A DNA stretch of 64,000 nt from Paraburkholderia aromaticivorans (GTDB taxonomy: Bacteria; Pseudomonadota; Gammaproteobacteria; Burkholderiales; Burkholderiaceae). The notes below the pieces were generated by a model that was not told the origin of the DNA, ran no database searches, and saw nothing but the letters and a program-made list of their open reading frames with translations. The position numbers and the translations under genes are program-made. This document shows positions 51,240 through 61,423 of the stretch, one piece after another (within the stretch, counting starts at the first letter, position 1; every line of letters starts with the position of its first letter). The stretch is taken from NCBI RefSeq assembly GCF_012689525.1, contig NZ_CP051516.1, positions 4,154,001 to 4,218,000 on the forward strand, in the 5' to 3' direction.

Positions 51240-52445
51240 TCAGTTGTCGTCGATCACGAATAGCCGCTGGTATTCCTTGACCGCGTAGCGATCCGTCATG
51301 CCCGCGATGTAGTGGGCGATAAGACGCGGTTGCTGCGTCGCGTCGGTCGACTGGTAGCTCGGCGGCAGCAGCCGCGGATCGTCCGTGAACGCGTCGAACA
51401 AACCGGCGACGACACGGCGTGCCTTGTTGGCCATGCGCATCACGCGGTAATGGCGATACAGGTTCTTGAACAGAAAGCGCTTCAGCGCCGCAGCCTGCGC
51501 GGCAATCGCGTCGCTATGCGCGACGAGCGCGGGTGATGAACGCACGGCGTCGAGCGACGCCGGCGCGTGCCGGTCCAGATTCAGCTTGGTCGTATCGATC
51601 AGATCGACGATCAGTGTATTGATGATGCGGCGCACCGTTTCGTGAATAAGCCTGCGCCCTTCAATCTGCGGAAAATCGCTGCGCGCCGTTTCATAGTGCA
51701 GCTGCCACAACTCCACTTCGGCGAGTTGCTCGACGGTGAGGAGGCCAGAGCGCAAACCATCGTCGACGTCGTGGTTGTTGTACGCAATCTCGTCGGCAAC
51801 ATTCGCGATCTGCGCCTCGATGGACGGTTGCCGTCCTTCCAGAAAGCGCTCGCCCAATGCGCCGAGCCGCCGCGCGTTCTCGCGCGAGCAGTGCTTCAGA
51901 ATCCCCTCACGCGTTTCGAAACAGAGGTTCAGGCCGTTGAACGCACCGTAGTGTTCCTCCAGATCGTCGACGACCGCCAGGCTCTGCAAATTGTGCTCGA
52001 AGCCACCATGCTCGCGCATGCATTCGTTGAGCGCGTCCTGTCCGGCATGGCCGAACGGCGTATGACCCAAGTCGTGGGCGAGGGAGATGGCTTCGACCAG
52101 GTCTTCGTTCACCCTTAGATTGCGCGCGACCGACCGCGCGATCTGCGCGACTTCCAGGCTGTGAGTCAGACGTGTGCGAAACAGGTCGCCCTCGTGGTTC
52201 ACGAACACCTGAGTTTTGTACTCGAGCCGGCGGAATGCCGTCGAATGGACGATGCGGTCACGGTCGCGCTGGAATTCAGTGCGCGCGCTGGGAGCGGCTT
52301 CCGGATAGCGGCGACCGCGCGACTGCGCGGAATGCGCCGCGTACGGCGCGAGGTGCGCTTCGAGTGCTTCCTGCGAAGGCACGCCTATCGTCGCCATGCC
52401 TGCCGCCGGTTCATGCTTTACATCGTCGCTGCGCCTGTCAGTCAC
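51240..52445 (-). CDS. dgt: dGTP triphosphohydrolase-like HD protein
   Basis: This HD-domain dNTP triphosphohydrolase releases triphosphate from dGTP or other dNTPs. The 401-residue protein has [22 protein letters not shown], then the HD metal site in [15 protein letters not shown] and [19 protein letters not shown], and later [15 protein letters not shown]. The start is GTG at 52445 with CGGAGA at good spacing; an internal ATG at 52397 is possible. Position after aroKB matches betaproteobacterial gene order. Confidence 0.93.
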   Translation of the reverse strand: MTDRRSDDVKHEPAAGMATIGVPSQEALEAHLAPYAAHSAQSRGRRYPEAAPSARTEFQRDRDRIVHSTAFRRLEYKTQVFVNHEGDLFRTRLTHSLEVAQIARSVARNLRVNEDLVEAISLAHDLGHTPFGHAGQDALNECMREHGGFEHNLQSLAVVDDLEEHYGAFNGLNLCFETREGILKHCSRENARRLGALGERFLEGRQPSIEAQIANVADEIAYNNHDVDDGLRSGLLTVEQLAEVELWQLHYETARSDFPQIEGRRLIHETVRRIINTLIVDLIDTTKLNLDRHAPASLDAVRSSPALVAHSDAIAAQAAALKRFLFKNLYRHYRVMRMANKARRVVAGLFDAFTDDPRLLPPSYQSTDATQQPRLIAHYIAGMTDRYAVKEYQRLFVIDDN

Positions 52446-52516
52446 CGGGTTCTCCGAAACATGGGCGGCGCCTCGTGACGCGAGTGCGTGCTGCGTTGCT
52501 GGATGCCCCTCGAGAC

Positions 52517-53593
52517 TCAGACGGCGGCGGCCAGCGTGGCGTGCACCTCGGCGTCGGGCGCCTGGGTGATCAGCGTCTCACCGAAACGCTTCAGCAGAAT
52601 GAATTTGATCGCGCCGGCTTCCGCCTTCTTGTCGACCCGCATGAGTTCGACATAGCGCGCGTCGCCGAGCGCGGGCGCACGGGTCGGTAAGTGCGCGGCG
52701 ACGATCACGTCGACCAGACGCTTGCGGGCGGCTTCGTCGAGATAGCCGAGGCGCACGGACAGATCCGCCGCCATCACCATCCCGCAGCCCACTGCCTCGC
52801 CGTGCAGCCACTCGCCGTAGCCGAGGCCGGCTTCGATCGCATGACCGAAGGTGTGGCCGAAATTGAGGATGGCGCGCAGTCCGCCTTCGCGCTCGTCCTG
52901 CGCGACCACCGACGCCTTGATTTCGCACGACCGCTTGACCGCCTCGGCCAGTGCTTCGGGTTCGCAGCGATTCAACGCCTCGATATTGGCTTCGATCCAG
53001 CGGAAGAAACCCGCGTCGGCGATGGCGCCGGTCTTGATCACTTCGGCGATGCCCGCCGCCAGTTCACGGGCCGGCAGCGTGCGCAGCGCGCCGATGTCGG
53101 CGATCACGGCCTGCGGCTGATAGAACGCGCCGATCATGTTCTTGCCAAGCGGGTGATTGATGCCCGTCTTGCCGCCCACCGACGAATCGACCTGCGACAG
53201 CAACGTGGTCGGCACCTGAATGAACGGCACACCACGCATGTAGCAGGCGGCCGCAAAACCCGTCATGTCGCCGATCACGCCGCCGCCCAACGCGATTAGC
53301 GTGGTCTTGCGATCGGCGCGGCCGCCGAGCAGCGCGTCGAAAATCAGGTTCAGGGTTTCGAGGTTCTTGTACGCCTCGCCATCCGGCAATACGACTGTGG
53401 ACACCTGCTTGCCGAGCGGCGCCAGCGCGGCGCGCAGCTTGTCGCCGTACAGCGGATCGACGGTGGCATTGGTGACGATGGTGACCGAGCTGCCGGCGAT
53501 ATGCGGCGCGAACAGCGCGGTCTGGCCGATCAGGTCGGCACCGATATGGATGGGGTAGGCGCGCTCGCCCAGTTCGACGTTGACGGTATTCAT
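52517..53593 (-). CDS. aroB: 3-dehydroquinate synthase
   Basis: AroB converts DAHP to dehydroquinate in the shikimate pathway. The 358-residue protein starts [18 protein letters not shown]. It shows the NAD-binding [58 protein letters not shown] and the metal-ligand [10 protein letters not shown], with [11 protein letters not shown]. An ATG three codons earlier overlaps the aroK stop (TAATG) and could be used instead. It follows aroK directly. Confidence 0.97.
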   Translation of the reverse strand: MNTVNVELGERAYPIHIGADLIGQTALFAPHIAGSSVTIVTNATVDPLYGDKLRAALAPLGKQVSTVVLPDGEAYKNLETLNLIFDALLGGRADRKTTLIALGGGVIGDMTGFAAACYMRGVPFIQVPTTLLSQVDSSVGGKTGINHPLGKNMIGAFYQPQAVIADIGALRTLPARELAAGIAEVIKTGAIADAGFFRWIEANIEALNRCEPEALAEAVKRSCEIKASVVAQDEREGGLRAILNFGHTFGHAIEAGLGYGEWLHGEAVGCGMVMAADLSVRLGYLDEAARKRLVDVIVAAHLPTRAPALGDARYVELMRVDKKAEAGAIKFILLKRFGETLITQAPDAEVHATLAAAV

Positions 53594-53601
53594 ACGGTCC
53601 A

Positions 53602-54153
53602 TTATGACGCAGGATGTTTGGCGACGCCGGCCATCTCGAGCTGCATCAGAACCATGTTGACGAGTCCGTTGACCGAAGGCCGGCCGGTTTCGATCACGAA
53701 ATGCGCGCATTCCCGGTATAGCGGGTCGCGCACTTCATAGAGTGCTTCGAGACGCGCTTTGGGGTCTTCCGTCTGCAACAGCGGGCGATTTTTGTCGCGC
53801 CGGGTGCGCAGCCACAGGTCGTGCGGATTGGCGCGCAGATAGATCACCACGCCGCGATTCTGCAAGGCTTCGCGGTTTTCCGGCCGCAGAATCGCGCCTC
53901 CGCCGGTCGCAAGCACGATATTGTCGCGCCCGGTCAGGTCGGAAATCACACTGGCTTCGCGCTCGCGGAAGCCCGCTTCTCCCTCCAGCTCGAAGATCAC
54001 CGGGATGCGCGCGCCCGTGCGCGCTTCGATTTCATGGTCGGAATCGAAGAACGGGCGATCGAGACGGCGCGCAATGGCCCGGCCCACGGTGGTTTTCCCT
54101 GCCCCCATGAGCCCTACGAAAAATACATTGGCGTGTGCGTCCCGCGCTTGCAA
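53602..54153 (-). CDS. aroK: Shikimate kinase (TTG start)
   Basis: AroK phosphorylates shikimate. The 183-residue P-loop kinase has Walker [10 protein letters not shown], the shikimate-binding [11 protein letters not shown] and [18 protein letters not shown], and the lid RDKNRPLL. The start codon is TTG at 54153, supported by AGAGGA five to six bases upstream and by a natural N-terminus [15 protein letters not shown]. It is coupled to aroB and preceded by pilQ with a 194 bp gap. Confidence 0.95.
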   Translation of the reverse strand: MQARDAHANVFFVGLMGAGKTTVGRAIARRLDRPFFDSDHEIEARTGARIPVIFELEGEAGFREREASVISDLTGRDNIVLATGGGAILRPENREALQNRGVVIYLRANPHDLWLRTRRDKNRPLLQTEDPKARLEALYEVRDPLYRECAHFVIETGRPSVNGLVNMVLMQLEMAGVAKHPAS

Positions 54154-54347
54154 CGGTGTCCTCTGGCTAATCCGGTTTGGTTCGTGCCGCAGCTTACTGG
54201 CAAAGCGCCCGCCTTGTCGAGCCTGCGCCCCGCTTGAGAGTGCCCTCAGCCCTGTCGCTTCGCGCCAGGCCTCCTAAGAGGGCTTCCGGCGGAGCGGAAA
54301 TCCTTGGGGCGGTCCGGCGTTCACTCGCAAGCGGCGGCAGCGGGCCC

Positions 54348-56105
54348 CTAATTTGTCTGAACGACGCGCGGCGTGATGAAAACAGCCAGTTCGCTGCGCT
54401 GGTCGCGATGAGCCCGATGGCGGAAAAGCGCACCCAAAACCGGTATTTTGCCCAGGACCGGGACCCGCGTCACATCGTCCCGGTCGTCGGTCGCATAAAT
54501 TCCGCCGATCGACACCGTACCACCATCCTCGACCTCGACGCGCGTTTGCACGTGCTTTGTGTTGATCGCGGGCCCGGCGTCGGTCTGTTCGCCGACGCTG
54601 TCCTTGGCGACGTCGAGGTCCAGCACCACCCGGCCGTCCGGCATGATTTGCGGCTCGACCTCCAGTTTGAGCGTGGCGCGGCGAAACTGCACGCCCGACA
54701 CGCCCTGCCCCACTTTCGCCTGATACGGCAGCTCGGTGCCCTGCTCGACGACCGCTTTCATCCGGTCGGCCGTAACCACGCGCGGGCTCGAGACGATTTC
54801 GCCGCGCCCCTGCGCTTCCAGCGCGCTCAGTTCGATGTTCAGCAGCCGCGTCGCGCCGGCGGCGAACAAGGTCAGGCCGGCGGTCGCGGCGTCGAAGCCG
54901 GAAATCGGGCGGGCCGACAGATCATAGCCGGCGTCGGTCAAGCCTTTCGCGGTGCCATCGGCGTTCGTGGCCGCCATGGAGAGCTTCACGCCGAGATTGC
55001 GCGAAAAACCATGTTCGCCCTCGACGATACGCGCTTCGATCAACACCTGGCGCGTCGGCCGGTCGACGGAAGCTAGCAGGGCCGCAATCTGCGCGAGGCG
55101 CCCTTCGAGATCGGTCACGAACAGCAGATTGGTGCGCGGATCGGCAGTCGCGGCACCGCGCTTGGACAGTACGCGCTGGGCGCCCGAACCGGTGAGCAGA
55201 CGCCTGACGTCCTCGGCGTGCGCGTAATGCAGTTCGAACGTGCGGCTCGCGAGCGGTTCGAGATCGGCGGCCCGGGCATGCGCTTCGAAGCGCTGCCGCT
55301 CGCGCGCGGCCAGATCCGCGATCGGCGCGACCCAGATCACGTTGCCGTGGCGCTCCATCGCGAGGCCGTTGACGTCGAGCAAGGTGTCGAACGCGGTGCG
55401 CCACGGCACCTTGTCGAGCCGTAACGAGACCGCGCCGCGCACTCTCTCGCTCGCGACGATGTTCAGCCCGGTGAATCTGGCGAACGCATTCAGGACGGCA
55501 CCGAGTTCGGCACGCTGGAAATTCAGCGAGATCGGTTTGTCGTCAGGGGCGAGGGCTGCGTCGGCGGCGCTGCGTGGCGCGTTGCTCAGACGCGCGAGCG
55601 GCGGCAGCGGCACCGGCGGACCTTCGAGCGCTGGACCGCTAGCGGCATCTTCACGAGTCGAAGCGGCGGATTGCCTTCGCAGCGGCACGGAACCGTCTGC
55701 GTCGGCGTCGGCGAGAATTGGAGCGGCGGATTGCCTTCGCGACTGCGACGGCAGTAAGCCGTCGGCGTCGTCGGCGGCAGGCTCGTCCGTACGAGTATTG
55801 GCCGCTGTCGCGCTCATACGCGGTGCGTCTGGATCGTCTGCGGAATCCTGACGAAACGGATTGGGCACCTCGGCGGAAACGTCGCGTGGCAGCGGCGGTG
55901 TGCCGCTGTACGGAGCATCGCGTGGCGATACCGCGTCGTCGAGAGGCATGTAGCCAGGCAGCGGCGGCAGCGGTGGAGTCGACGCCTGCGTGACGCCGGC
56001 GCCCAGCGCCGCGCTGAGATACAGGCCGAGACACACTTTCAGGCGAGGCGACGCACGCGTATCGGAACTCGACAATGCAAAGGGAAATGGCTTCGCCAGT
56101 CTCAT
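54348..56105 (-). CDS. pilQ: Type IV pilus secretin PilQ
   Basis: PilQ forms the outer-membrane channel for type IV pili. The 585-residue protein has a long Pro/Ala/Asp-rich low-complexity region (about 45-185), probably disordered. A STN domain follows (ISLNFQRAELGAVLNAFARFTGLNIVASERVRGAVSLRL), then an N1-type domain and the secretin core VLIEARIVEGEHGFSRNLGVKLS to VTRVPVLGKIPVLGALFRHR and SELAVFITPRVV. AMIN domains, present in many PilQ proteins, are not visible. It overlaps the upstream pilO-pilP gene by one base. Confidence 0.93.
   Translation of the reverse strand: MRLAKPFPFALSSSDTRASPRLKVCLGLYLSAALGAGVTQASTPPLPPLPGYMPLDDAVSPRDAPYSGTPPLPRDVSAEVPNPFRQDSADDPDAPRMSATAANTRTDEPAADDADGLLPSQSRRQSAAPILADADADGSVPLRRQSAASTREDAASGPALEGPPVPLPPLARLSNAPRSAADAALAPDDKPISLNFQRAELGAVLNAFARFTGLNIVASERVRGAVSLRLDKVPWRTAFDTLLDVNGLAMERHGNVIWVAPIADLAARERQRFEAHARAADLEPLASRTFELHYAHAEDVRRLLTGSGAQRVLSKRGAATADPRTNLLFVTDLEGRLAQIAALLASVDRPTRQVLIEARIVEGEHGFSRNLGVKLSMAATNADGTAKGLTDAGYDLSARPISGFDAATAGLTLFAAGATRLLNIELSALEAQGRGEIVSSPRVVTADRMKAVVEQGTELPYQAKVGQGVSGVQFRRATLKLEVEPQIMPDGRVVLDLDVAKDSVGEQTDAGPAINTKHVQTRVEVEDGGTVSIGGIYATDDRDDVTRVPVLGKIPVLGALFRHRAHRDQRSELAVFITPRVVQTN
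55662..55740 (-). repeat. 60-bp in-frame repeat in pilQ linker
   Basis: The 19-bp sequence AGCGGCGGATTGCCTTCGC occurs at 55662-55680 and again at 55722-55740, exactly 60 bp apart. On the coding strand this duplicates RRQSAA with a 20-residue period in the disordered linker. Confidence 0.85.
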
Positions 56106-57037
56106 CAGGAAGCCTCCGTCAGCGCTAGCGTACGCGTCGCGCCGTCCTTCGCGAGCGTAATGCCGGACGCGTCCAGCTTCGTGACACGCTCGGCACCGAT
56201 CCGCTCTCCGGCCTCGACGGTCGTCACGCCGTCCGGTGTATCGAACACGGCCAATCCACGCGTGCGATCGCTCAGCAATCCGACCAGACGCAGTGGCGAG
56301 ACATCGGGTAGTTCGCCGGCAGCCTGCATCTGCAACTGTGCAAACGGATCGAAGAAGACGACCTCTTCATCGTCATCCGAATCGAGGCTGTCGTCGTCGA
56401 ATGCCTCCACTGAGTTTGCCGATGACGCCGGCCGCAGCGCGTCGAACACATGCAGCGCGACGCTCACCGACAACGCCGCGGCATCCCGCTTGACGGTCAC
56501 ATCGACAGGCACGATCAGCACCGGCAGATCGGACAGCCCGCGCAGAAATGCCATCAGGTGAACGAAGTCCGTGCGCGCGGTCAGTTGCAGCGGACGCATG
56601 CTTTCAACGCCCGCGCCGCTGACCGCGCCGGGTTCCACCGCCAGCAACGCGACGCTATTTTGCGCAGCCAGTTCGGAGACAATGCGGACGTCGTCGGCGG
56701 AACTCCACGGCCCGGATGAACGTGCAGTCGAAGCAGCAACGGACATGGCGGCAGCTTCGCGGCGCAGCGCAGGCAATTGCGCAAGCGCGTGCCGCGCGTT
56801 CGCGAGACGCAAGCGACTGGCCTCCAACGCCGCCCGGCTCGCTTCGACGCCACCGAGATCGGCCACCACCCAGCCGTGCGCGCCCAAACCGAACACCACT
56901 ATGGCAATCAACAAGGCGACCGCCCAGCGGCGGCGCAGGCTCCATGCATCGAGCGGCAAGCGCACGCGCTTCATCCAATGGGAAAGAAAAAGCCGCGCGT
57001 TTGCCGCGCCGCCGAACTCGACAAAAGTCGTACTCAT
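56105..57037 (-). CDS. PilO-PilP fusion, type IV pilus alignment subcomplex
   Basis: This 310-residue protein joins two normally separate pilus proteins. Residues about 38-201 look like PilO: one membrane helix, a coiled-coil, then a ferredoxin-like periplasmic domain with LQLTARTDFVHLMAFLRGLSDLPVLI. An Asp/Glu/Ser-rich linker (about 212-226) leads to a PilP-like domain (about 229-308), with DPFAQLQ, LRLVGLL, GLAVFDTPDG and VEAGERIG. The PilP lipoprotein signal is therefore lost. It sits between pilN (4-bp overlap) and pilQ (1-bp overlap), exactly where pilO and pilP are expected. Confidence 0.8.
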   Translation of the reverse strand: MSTTFVEFGGAANARLFLSHWMKRVRLPLDAWSLRRRWAVALLIAIVVFGLGAHGWVVADLGGVEASRAALEASRLRLANARHALAQLPALRREAAAMSVAASTARSSGPWSSADDVRIVSELAAQNSVALLAVEPGAVSGAGVESMRPLQLTARTDFVHLMAFLRGLSDLPVLIVPVDVTVKRDAAALSVSVALHVFDALRPASSANSVEAFDDDSLDSDDDEEVVFFDPFAQLQMQAAGELPDVSPLRLVGLLSDRTRGLAVFDTPDGVTTVEAGERIGAERVTKLDASGITLAKDGATRTLALTEAS

Positions 57038-57753
57038 TTCGCACCTCTTGATTGTTCAGGTTTCACAGGGTGCTGCGCCGCGGACCCAGCCGGGCGAGCC
57101 GTTTTTTGCACCGGCTCGTTCCAACGCAGATGCGCGCCGAATTCGATCGGACCGGCAACGCTCGCCTGCGCAGCCGCACCGCCGCGTGGGACCGATCGAT
57201 GCAGGTCGCTCACTTCCGCCCCCTTCACGCCACGGATCGCACTCAAGCGCTTGAGCCAGTCGGCCGAAGCGAGATGTCCACGCGACGTCGCCAGCAACTC
57301 GGTCTCGTCCTCACGCTGGCGCAACTGCTGCAACACCACGCCGTCGCCCGGTTCGAAACTCAGCGCGTCGAGCAGATCGCGTAGATGCGTGAGCGGTTCC
57401 GACAGGCTTTTTGCGCGTGCGATGTTCCGCCGCTGTTCGTCTTGCGCGCGCAGCAATGTGGCGTGCTCGGCGAGCGGCGCCGATAGTTGCGTGAGCGTGT
57501 GTTCGACCGACACGCGCTGCGCATCGAACCGCGCCCTCTCGATTGCCTGCCAGCCGGCCAATACGAAGACAGCGGCAAAACCGGCGCAGACCGCGCCAAT
57601 CCATTCGAGCACGCGTCGTCGGCGCGCGAGCCGCGCATTGCGTTGCCGGTATGGCAGTAGATTGAAACCGCCAAGCCAGGATCGCGCGAAGCGCGTGCTG
57701 CGTTCCGGCGCTCGCCTGTTCGAAGTCGCCGCGTGCAACAGGCCGCCGGTCAT
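57034..57753 (-). CDS. pilN: PilN-like type IV pilus assembly protein
   Basis: PilN links cytoplasmic PilM to PilO in the inner-membrane alignment complex. The 239-residue protein starts MTGGLLHAATSNRRAPERST. Residues GGFNLLPYRQRNARLARRRR correspond to the PilN segment that binds PilM (INLLPYRE in classical PilN). One membrane helix (about 52-70) and a periplasmic domain with FEPGDGVVLQQLRQREDETELLATSRGHLASADWLKRL follow. The start overlaps the pilM stop by 4 bp. The extended basic N-terminus before INLLP is unusual. Confidence 0.85.
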   Translation of the reverse strand: MTGGLLHAATSNRRAPERSTRFARSWLGGFNLLPYRQRNARLARRRRVLEWIGAVCAGFAAVFVLAGWQAIERARFDAQRVSVEHTLTQLSAPLAEHATLLRAQDEQRRNIARAKSLSEPLTHLRDLLDALSFEPGDGVVLQQLRQREDETELLATSRGHLASADWLKRLSAIRGVKGAEVSDLHRSVPRGGAAAQASVAGPIEFGAHLRWNEPVQKTARPAGSAAQHPVKPEQSRGAK

Positions 57754-58742
57754 TCGAGCACCCCGCGCAACGCAAGCCCGAACGCGACCGCGCCGGACGG
57801 CTCGTGCAACAGCGAATCGTCCAACGGTCGAACGAGGCCGCCGAGCGCCGCGCATTCGAACGGCAGGACCGTGCAGCCCAATACGTCCGCGATATCCGCA
57901 GTCGAGAAACCCACGCCGTCGAGCAGATCGACCTCGCCGCTCAACAACGCGCAGTCGAGTTCCGGGCCGTGTGCCAGGTCGCGCAACGCATCGGCGAGAT
58001 CGGTGTGCTCCGGCGCCGGGTAGCGCATTTCGCGGGCGACGATGTCGTCCACGATCCGCCAGCCGTACACGCCGTCCGTGCCGATCCACAACGCGACATA
58101 CGGCTCGTGCGGATCGAGTTCGTAACTCGCCGCGTAGCGCATGGCGCGCAACGCCGCATGCGGCTCGCCGTCGATGGCCGTGAGCGAGATGCCGGCAATC
58201 GCCGCGCATTCGATTCGCGCTTCGAGATGTTGTCGCGCGGTGGCGGCGATGGTCACGGAGCGGACTGGCGAATACGCTTCGTCGAGATACCAGTCGACAG
58301 CGAGAGCATGCCGCTCAAGGCCGGCAATGCGCTCGACTTCGCTCATCACCGCCGGCTCCAGCTCAGCCAGTTGATGCCCGCCGTCTTCCGAACAACCGCT
58401 CTGCGCGGCAAGCCGCGTGAGCGGCACGGTGGTGGTCATGGTGGCCGATGCGGGCAGCGCCATCGCGCACCGCAAGGCGTGCGTCGCGCATGCGCGCGGC
58501 AGACCGGCAAACGCGTCGCGCAACGCACGCGCGACCGCGTGCCGGTCGGCGATCTCGCTGCCGGCCATTGCACCGGCGACAAGCGGGACGGTGCTCGCGT
58601 ATTCGATATGCAGCGCGCCAGGTGAGCGCACGCGCTGACTCAGCACGACCAGACGCACGGCCTGCGAGCCAACATCGATCCCCGCAGCAAAACGCTGCGC
58701 ACCGGGTTGCACTGCCTGAAGCCAAGATCTTTTCAACGCCAT
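57750..58742 (-). CDS. pilM: PilM-like actin-fold pilus assembly protein
   Basis: PilM is a cytoplasmic FtsA/actin-like protein that binds the N-terminus of PilN. The 330-residue protein has the ATP-fold start GIDVGSQAVRLVVLSQ, MALPASATMTTTVPL, and the second-lobe region DGEPHAALRAMRY. It is the first gene of the pil operon. GAGGGAGG lies six to nine bases before the ATG. It is somewhat shorter and more divergent than classical PilM, with weak nucleotide-site motifs in the C-terminal half. Confidence 0.85.
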   Translation of the reverse strand: MALKRSWLQAVQPGAQRFAAGIDVGSQAVRLVVLSQRVRSPGALHIEYASTVPLVAGAMAGSEIADRHAVARALRDAFAGLPRACATHALRCAMALPASATMTTTVPLTRLAAQSGCSEDGGHQLAELEPAVMSEVERIAGLERHALAVDWYLDEAYSPVRSVTIAATARQHLEARIECAAIAGISLTAIDGEPHAALRAMRYAASYELDPHEPYVALWIGTDGVYGWRIVDDIVAREMRYPAPEHTDLADALRDLAHGPELDCALLSGEVDLLDGVGFSTADIADVLGCTVLPFECAALGGLVRPLDDSLLHEPSGAVAFGLALRGVLE

Positions 58743-58964
58743 GACGCCCTCCCTCTGACTCACGCGACGAACCATTCGAACGCGAGTGATGAGGAAGAAT
58801 TGTGCGTAGCCGCGCCGCCGCGCGACACTCAGCCAAATGGCTAACGTTGAGCGACGCACGTCCTGTACGCCATCAAAGGGACTACAGTGAAGTCATTCCC
58901 GCGCGGCGCGCAGACTTGTCAAGAAGTGTCAGTAAGCATGCCGAAAGCTGAAAAGCGAGGCGGC

Positions 58965-58970
58965 TATAAT
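58965..58970 (+). promoter_or_regulatory. Candidate -10 element of mrcA
   Basis: GGCTATAATCG contains a perfect TATAAT 26 bp upstream of the mrcA ATG, in the 253 bp divergent spacer shared with pilM. No clear -35 is seen. Confidence 0.45.
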
Positions 58971-58995
58971 CGCGGGACTGTTTTTCGGTGCCTAT

Positions 58996-61395
58996 ATGCA
59001 ATCCACGTCTCCTACGTCCCCGCCGCCCGCGCCAAAGAAGCGCAAACGCCCGTTGTGGCTGAAACTCATCCTGGGCTTCGTGGGTCTGATCGTCGCAGGC
59101 GTTCTGTGCGTGCTGCTGGTGCTCGGCTATGCGCTCGTCGTCGCCACGCCCAATCTGCCGTCGCTCGATGCGCTGACCGACTATCGGCCGAAGGTGCCGC
59201 TGCGCATCTACACGGCCGACCATGTGCTGATCGGCGAATTTGGCGAGGAACGGCGCGACATCGTCCATATTCAGGATGTGCCCGATAGTCTGAAGAAGGC
59301 CATCCTCGCCATCGAAGACGCACGCTTCTACGATCACGGCGGCGTAGACCTCATGGGCATCGCGCGCGCGGGCTTCGTCGCGCTCACCAATGGCCACGCC
59401 ACGCAAGGCGCGAGCACGATCACCATGCAGGTGGCGCGCAACTTCTTCCTCTCCAGCGAAAAGACCTACACGCGCAAGATCTACGAGATGCTGCTGGCGT
59501 ACAAGATCGAGTCGAAGCTGTCCAAGGATCAGATTCTCGAGGTGTACATGAATCAGATCTATCTCGGTCAGCGCGCCTACGGTTTCGCGAGCGCAGCGCG
59601 CGTGTACTTCGGCAAGGATCTGAAGGATCTGACGCTGGCGGAATCGGCCATGCTGGCCGGCTTGCCAAAGGCGCCATCCGCGTATAACCCGGTCGTCAAT
59701 CCGAAGCGTGCGAAGGTGCGTCAGGAGTACATCCTGCAGCGCATGTACGAGTTGCACTACATCACGCAGGAACAATACGACGAAGCGAGCAAACAGCCGC
59801 TCGTGGTCAAGGGCGCGGGCAAGGAATTCAGCGTGCACGCGGAATACGTCGCGGAAATGGTACGTCAGATGATGTACGCGCAGTATCGCGAGGAAGCCTA
59901 TACGCGCGGCCTGAACGTGGTGACCACGATCGATTCTGCCGACCAGGACGTCGCTTACCGGGCGCTGCGCAAAGGTCTGATGGACTACGAACGGCGTCAC
60001 GGTTATCGCGGTCCGGAGGCGTTCATCGATCTGCCGTCCGACGCCGACGACCGCGAACAGGCCATCGACGACGCGCTGCTCGAACACCCGGACAACGGCG
60101 AGATCATTGCCGCGGTAGTCACCGCGGCGAGTCCGAAGCAGGTGCAGGCTGCGTTCATCGACGGCAATGTCGCGACGATCCAAGGTGACGGCCTGCGCTT
60201 TGCGCAGTTCGCGCTCGGTCCGCGCGCGCAGCCGAATCAACGCGTGCGGCCCGGCGCGATCATCCGGCTCGTCAAGAACGACGACGGCAACTGGTCGATC
60301 ACGCAATTGCCGCAAGTGGAAGGCGCGTTCGTCTCGGTGATCCCGCAAGATGGCGCGATCCGCGCGCTGGTCGGCGGTTTCGATTTCAACAAGAACAAGT
60401 TCAATCACGTGACTCAGGCGTGGCGTCAGCCGGGGTCGAGCTTCAAGCCGTTCATCTATTCGGCGTCGCTCGAAAAGGGACTCGGACCGGCAACCGTGAT
60501 CAACGATGCACCGCTCTTCTTCAGCGCGGCTGAGACCGGCGGCCAGGCGTGGGAGCCGAAGAACTACGGCGGCGGCTTCGACGGCCCGATGACCATGCGC
60601 ACCGCGTTGCAGCGCTCGAAGAACCTAGTGTCGATTCGTATCCTGAACCAGATCGGCACGAAGTACGCGCAGCAGTACATCACGCGTTTCGGCTTCGACG
60701 CGGATCGTCACCCGGCTTATCTGCCGATGGCGCTGGGTGCCGGTCTCGTCACTCCGCTGCAGATGGCGGGCGCGTTCTCGGTGTTCGCCAATGGCGGCTA
60801 TCGGATCAACCCATATCTGATCGCCGAAGTCACGGATCAGCGCGGCATGGTGGTCGCGCATGCGCAACCGCTGGTGGCCGCGCAAAGCGCGCCGCACGCA
60901 ATCGAGCCGCGCAATGCGTATGTGATGAACAGCCTGCTGCAAAGCGTCGCGCAACGCGGCACGGGTGCGAAAACCAATGTACTGAAACGCACCGACCTTG
61001 GCGGCAAGACGGGCACGACCAACGATTCGCGCGACGCGTGGTTCGCCGGTTATCAGCACACGCTCACCGCCATCGCGTGGATCGGCTACGACAACCCGCG
61101 CAGTCTCGGCGACAAGGAAACCGGTGGCGGCCTCGCGTTGCCCGTATGGGTCGAATACATGGGTCGCGCGCTGAAGGGCGTGCCGGAGTACAAGATGCCG
61201 ATGCCCGACGACGTCACGGAAATCGGCTCAGAGCTTTATTTCAATGACTTCACGCCCGGGCATGGTTTCATCGCAACGGTCGGCGTCAGTCAGGCTTCAC
61301 TGGACGCCGAGTCGAGTGCAGCGTCGGCGGCCGCGCCTGAGCAGGTCGGCGAACAGGAGAAACAGGACATCATGAATCTGTTCCGCGGACACTGA
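58996..61395 (+). CDS. mrcA: Penicillin-binding protein 1A (bifunctional peptidoglycan synthase)
   Basis: This class A PBP has glycosyltransferase and transpeptidase activities. The 799-residue protein has a Pro/Lys-rich cytoplasmic tail, one membrane helix (about 22-46), the GT51 domain with EDARFYDHGGVDLMGIARA, GASTITMQVARNFFL and RKIYEMLLAYKIE, and an OB-like insert (about 340-440). The transpeptidase motifs are SSFKP (SxxK), SKN (SxN) and KTGTT. It is divergent from pilM, the classical ponA-pilMNOPQ arrangement. Confidence 0.97.
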   Translation: MQSTSPTSPPPAPKKRKRPLWLKLILGFVGLIVAGVLCVLLVLGYALVVATPNLPSLDALTDYRPKVPLRIYTADHVLIGEFGEERRDIVHIQDVPDSLKKAILAIEDARFYDHGGVDLMGIARAGFVALTNGHATQGASTITMQVARNFFLSSEKTYTRKIYEMLLAYKIESKLSKDQILEVYMNQIYLGQRAYGFASAARVYFGKDLKDLTLAESAMLAGLPKAPSAYNPVVNPKRAKVRQEYILQRMYELHYITQEQYDEASKQPLVVKGAGKEFSVHAEYVAEMVRQMMYAQYREEAYTRGLNVVTTIDSADQDVAYRALRKGLMDYERRHGYRGPEAFIDLPSDADDREQAIDDALLEHPDNGEIIAAVVTAASPKQVQAAFIDGNVATIQGDGLRFAQFALGPRAQPNQRVRPGAIIRLVKNDDGNWSITQLPQVEGAFVSVIPQDGAIRALVGGFDFNKNKFNHVTQAWRQPGSSFKPFIYSASLEKGLGPATVINDAPLFFSAAETGGQAWEPKNYGGGFDGPMTMRTALQRSKNLVSIRILNQIGTKYAQQYITRFGFDADRHPAYLPMALGAGLVTPLQMAGAFSVFANGGYRINPYLIAEVTDQRGMVVAHAQPLVAAQSAPHAIEPRNAYVMNSLLQSVAQRGTGAKTNVLKRTDLGGKTGTTNDSRDAWFAGYQHTLTAIAWIGYDNPRSLGDKETGGGLALPVWVEYMGRALKGVPEYKMPMPDDVTEIGSELYFNDFTPGHGFIATVGVSQASLDAESSAASAAAPEQVGEQEKQDIMNLFRGH

Positions 61396-61423
61396 CGGAC
61401 ACGTTCACACAGTCCAGCAGAAA

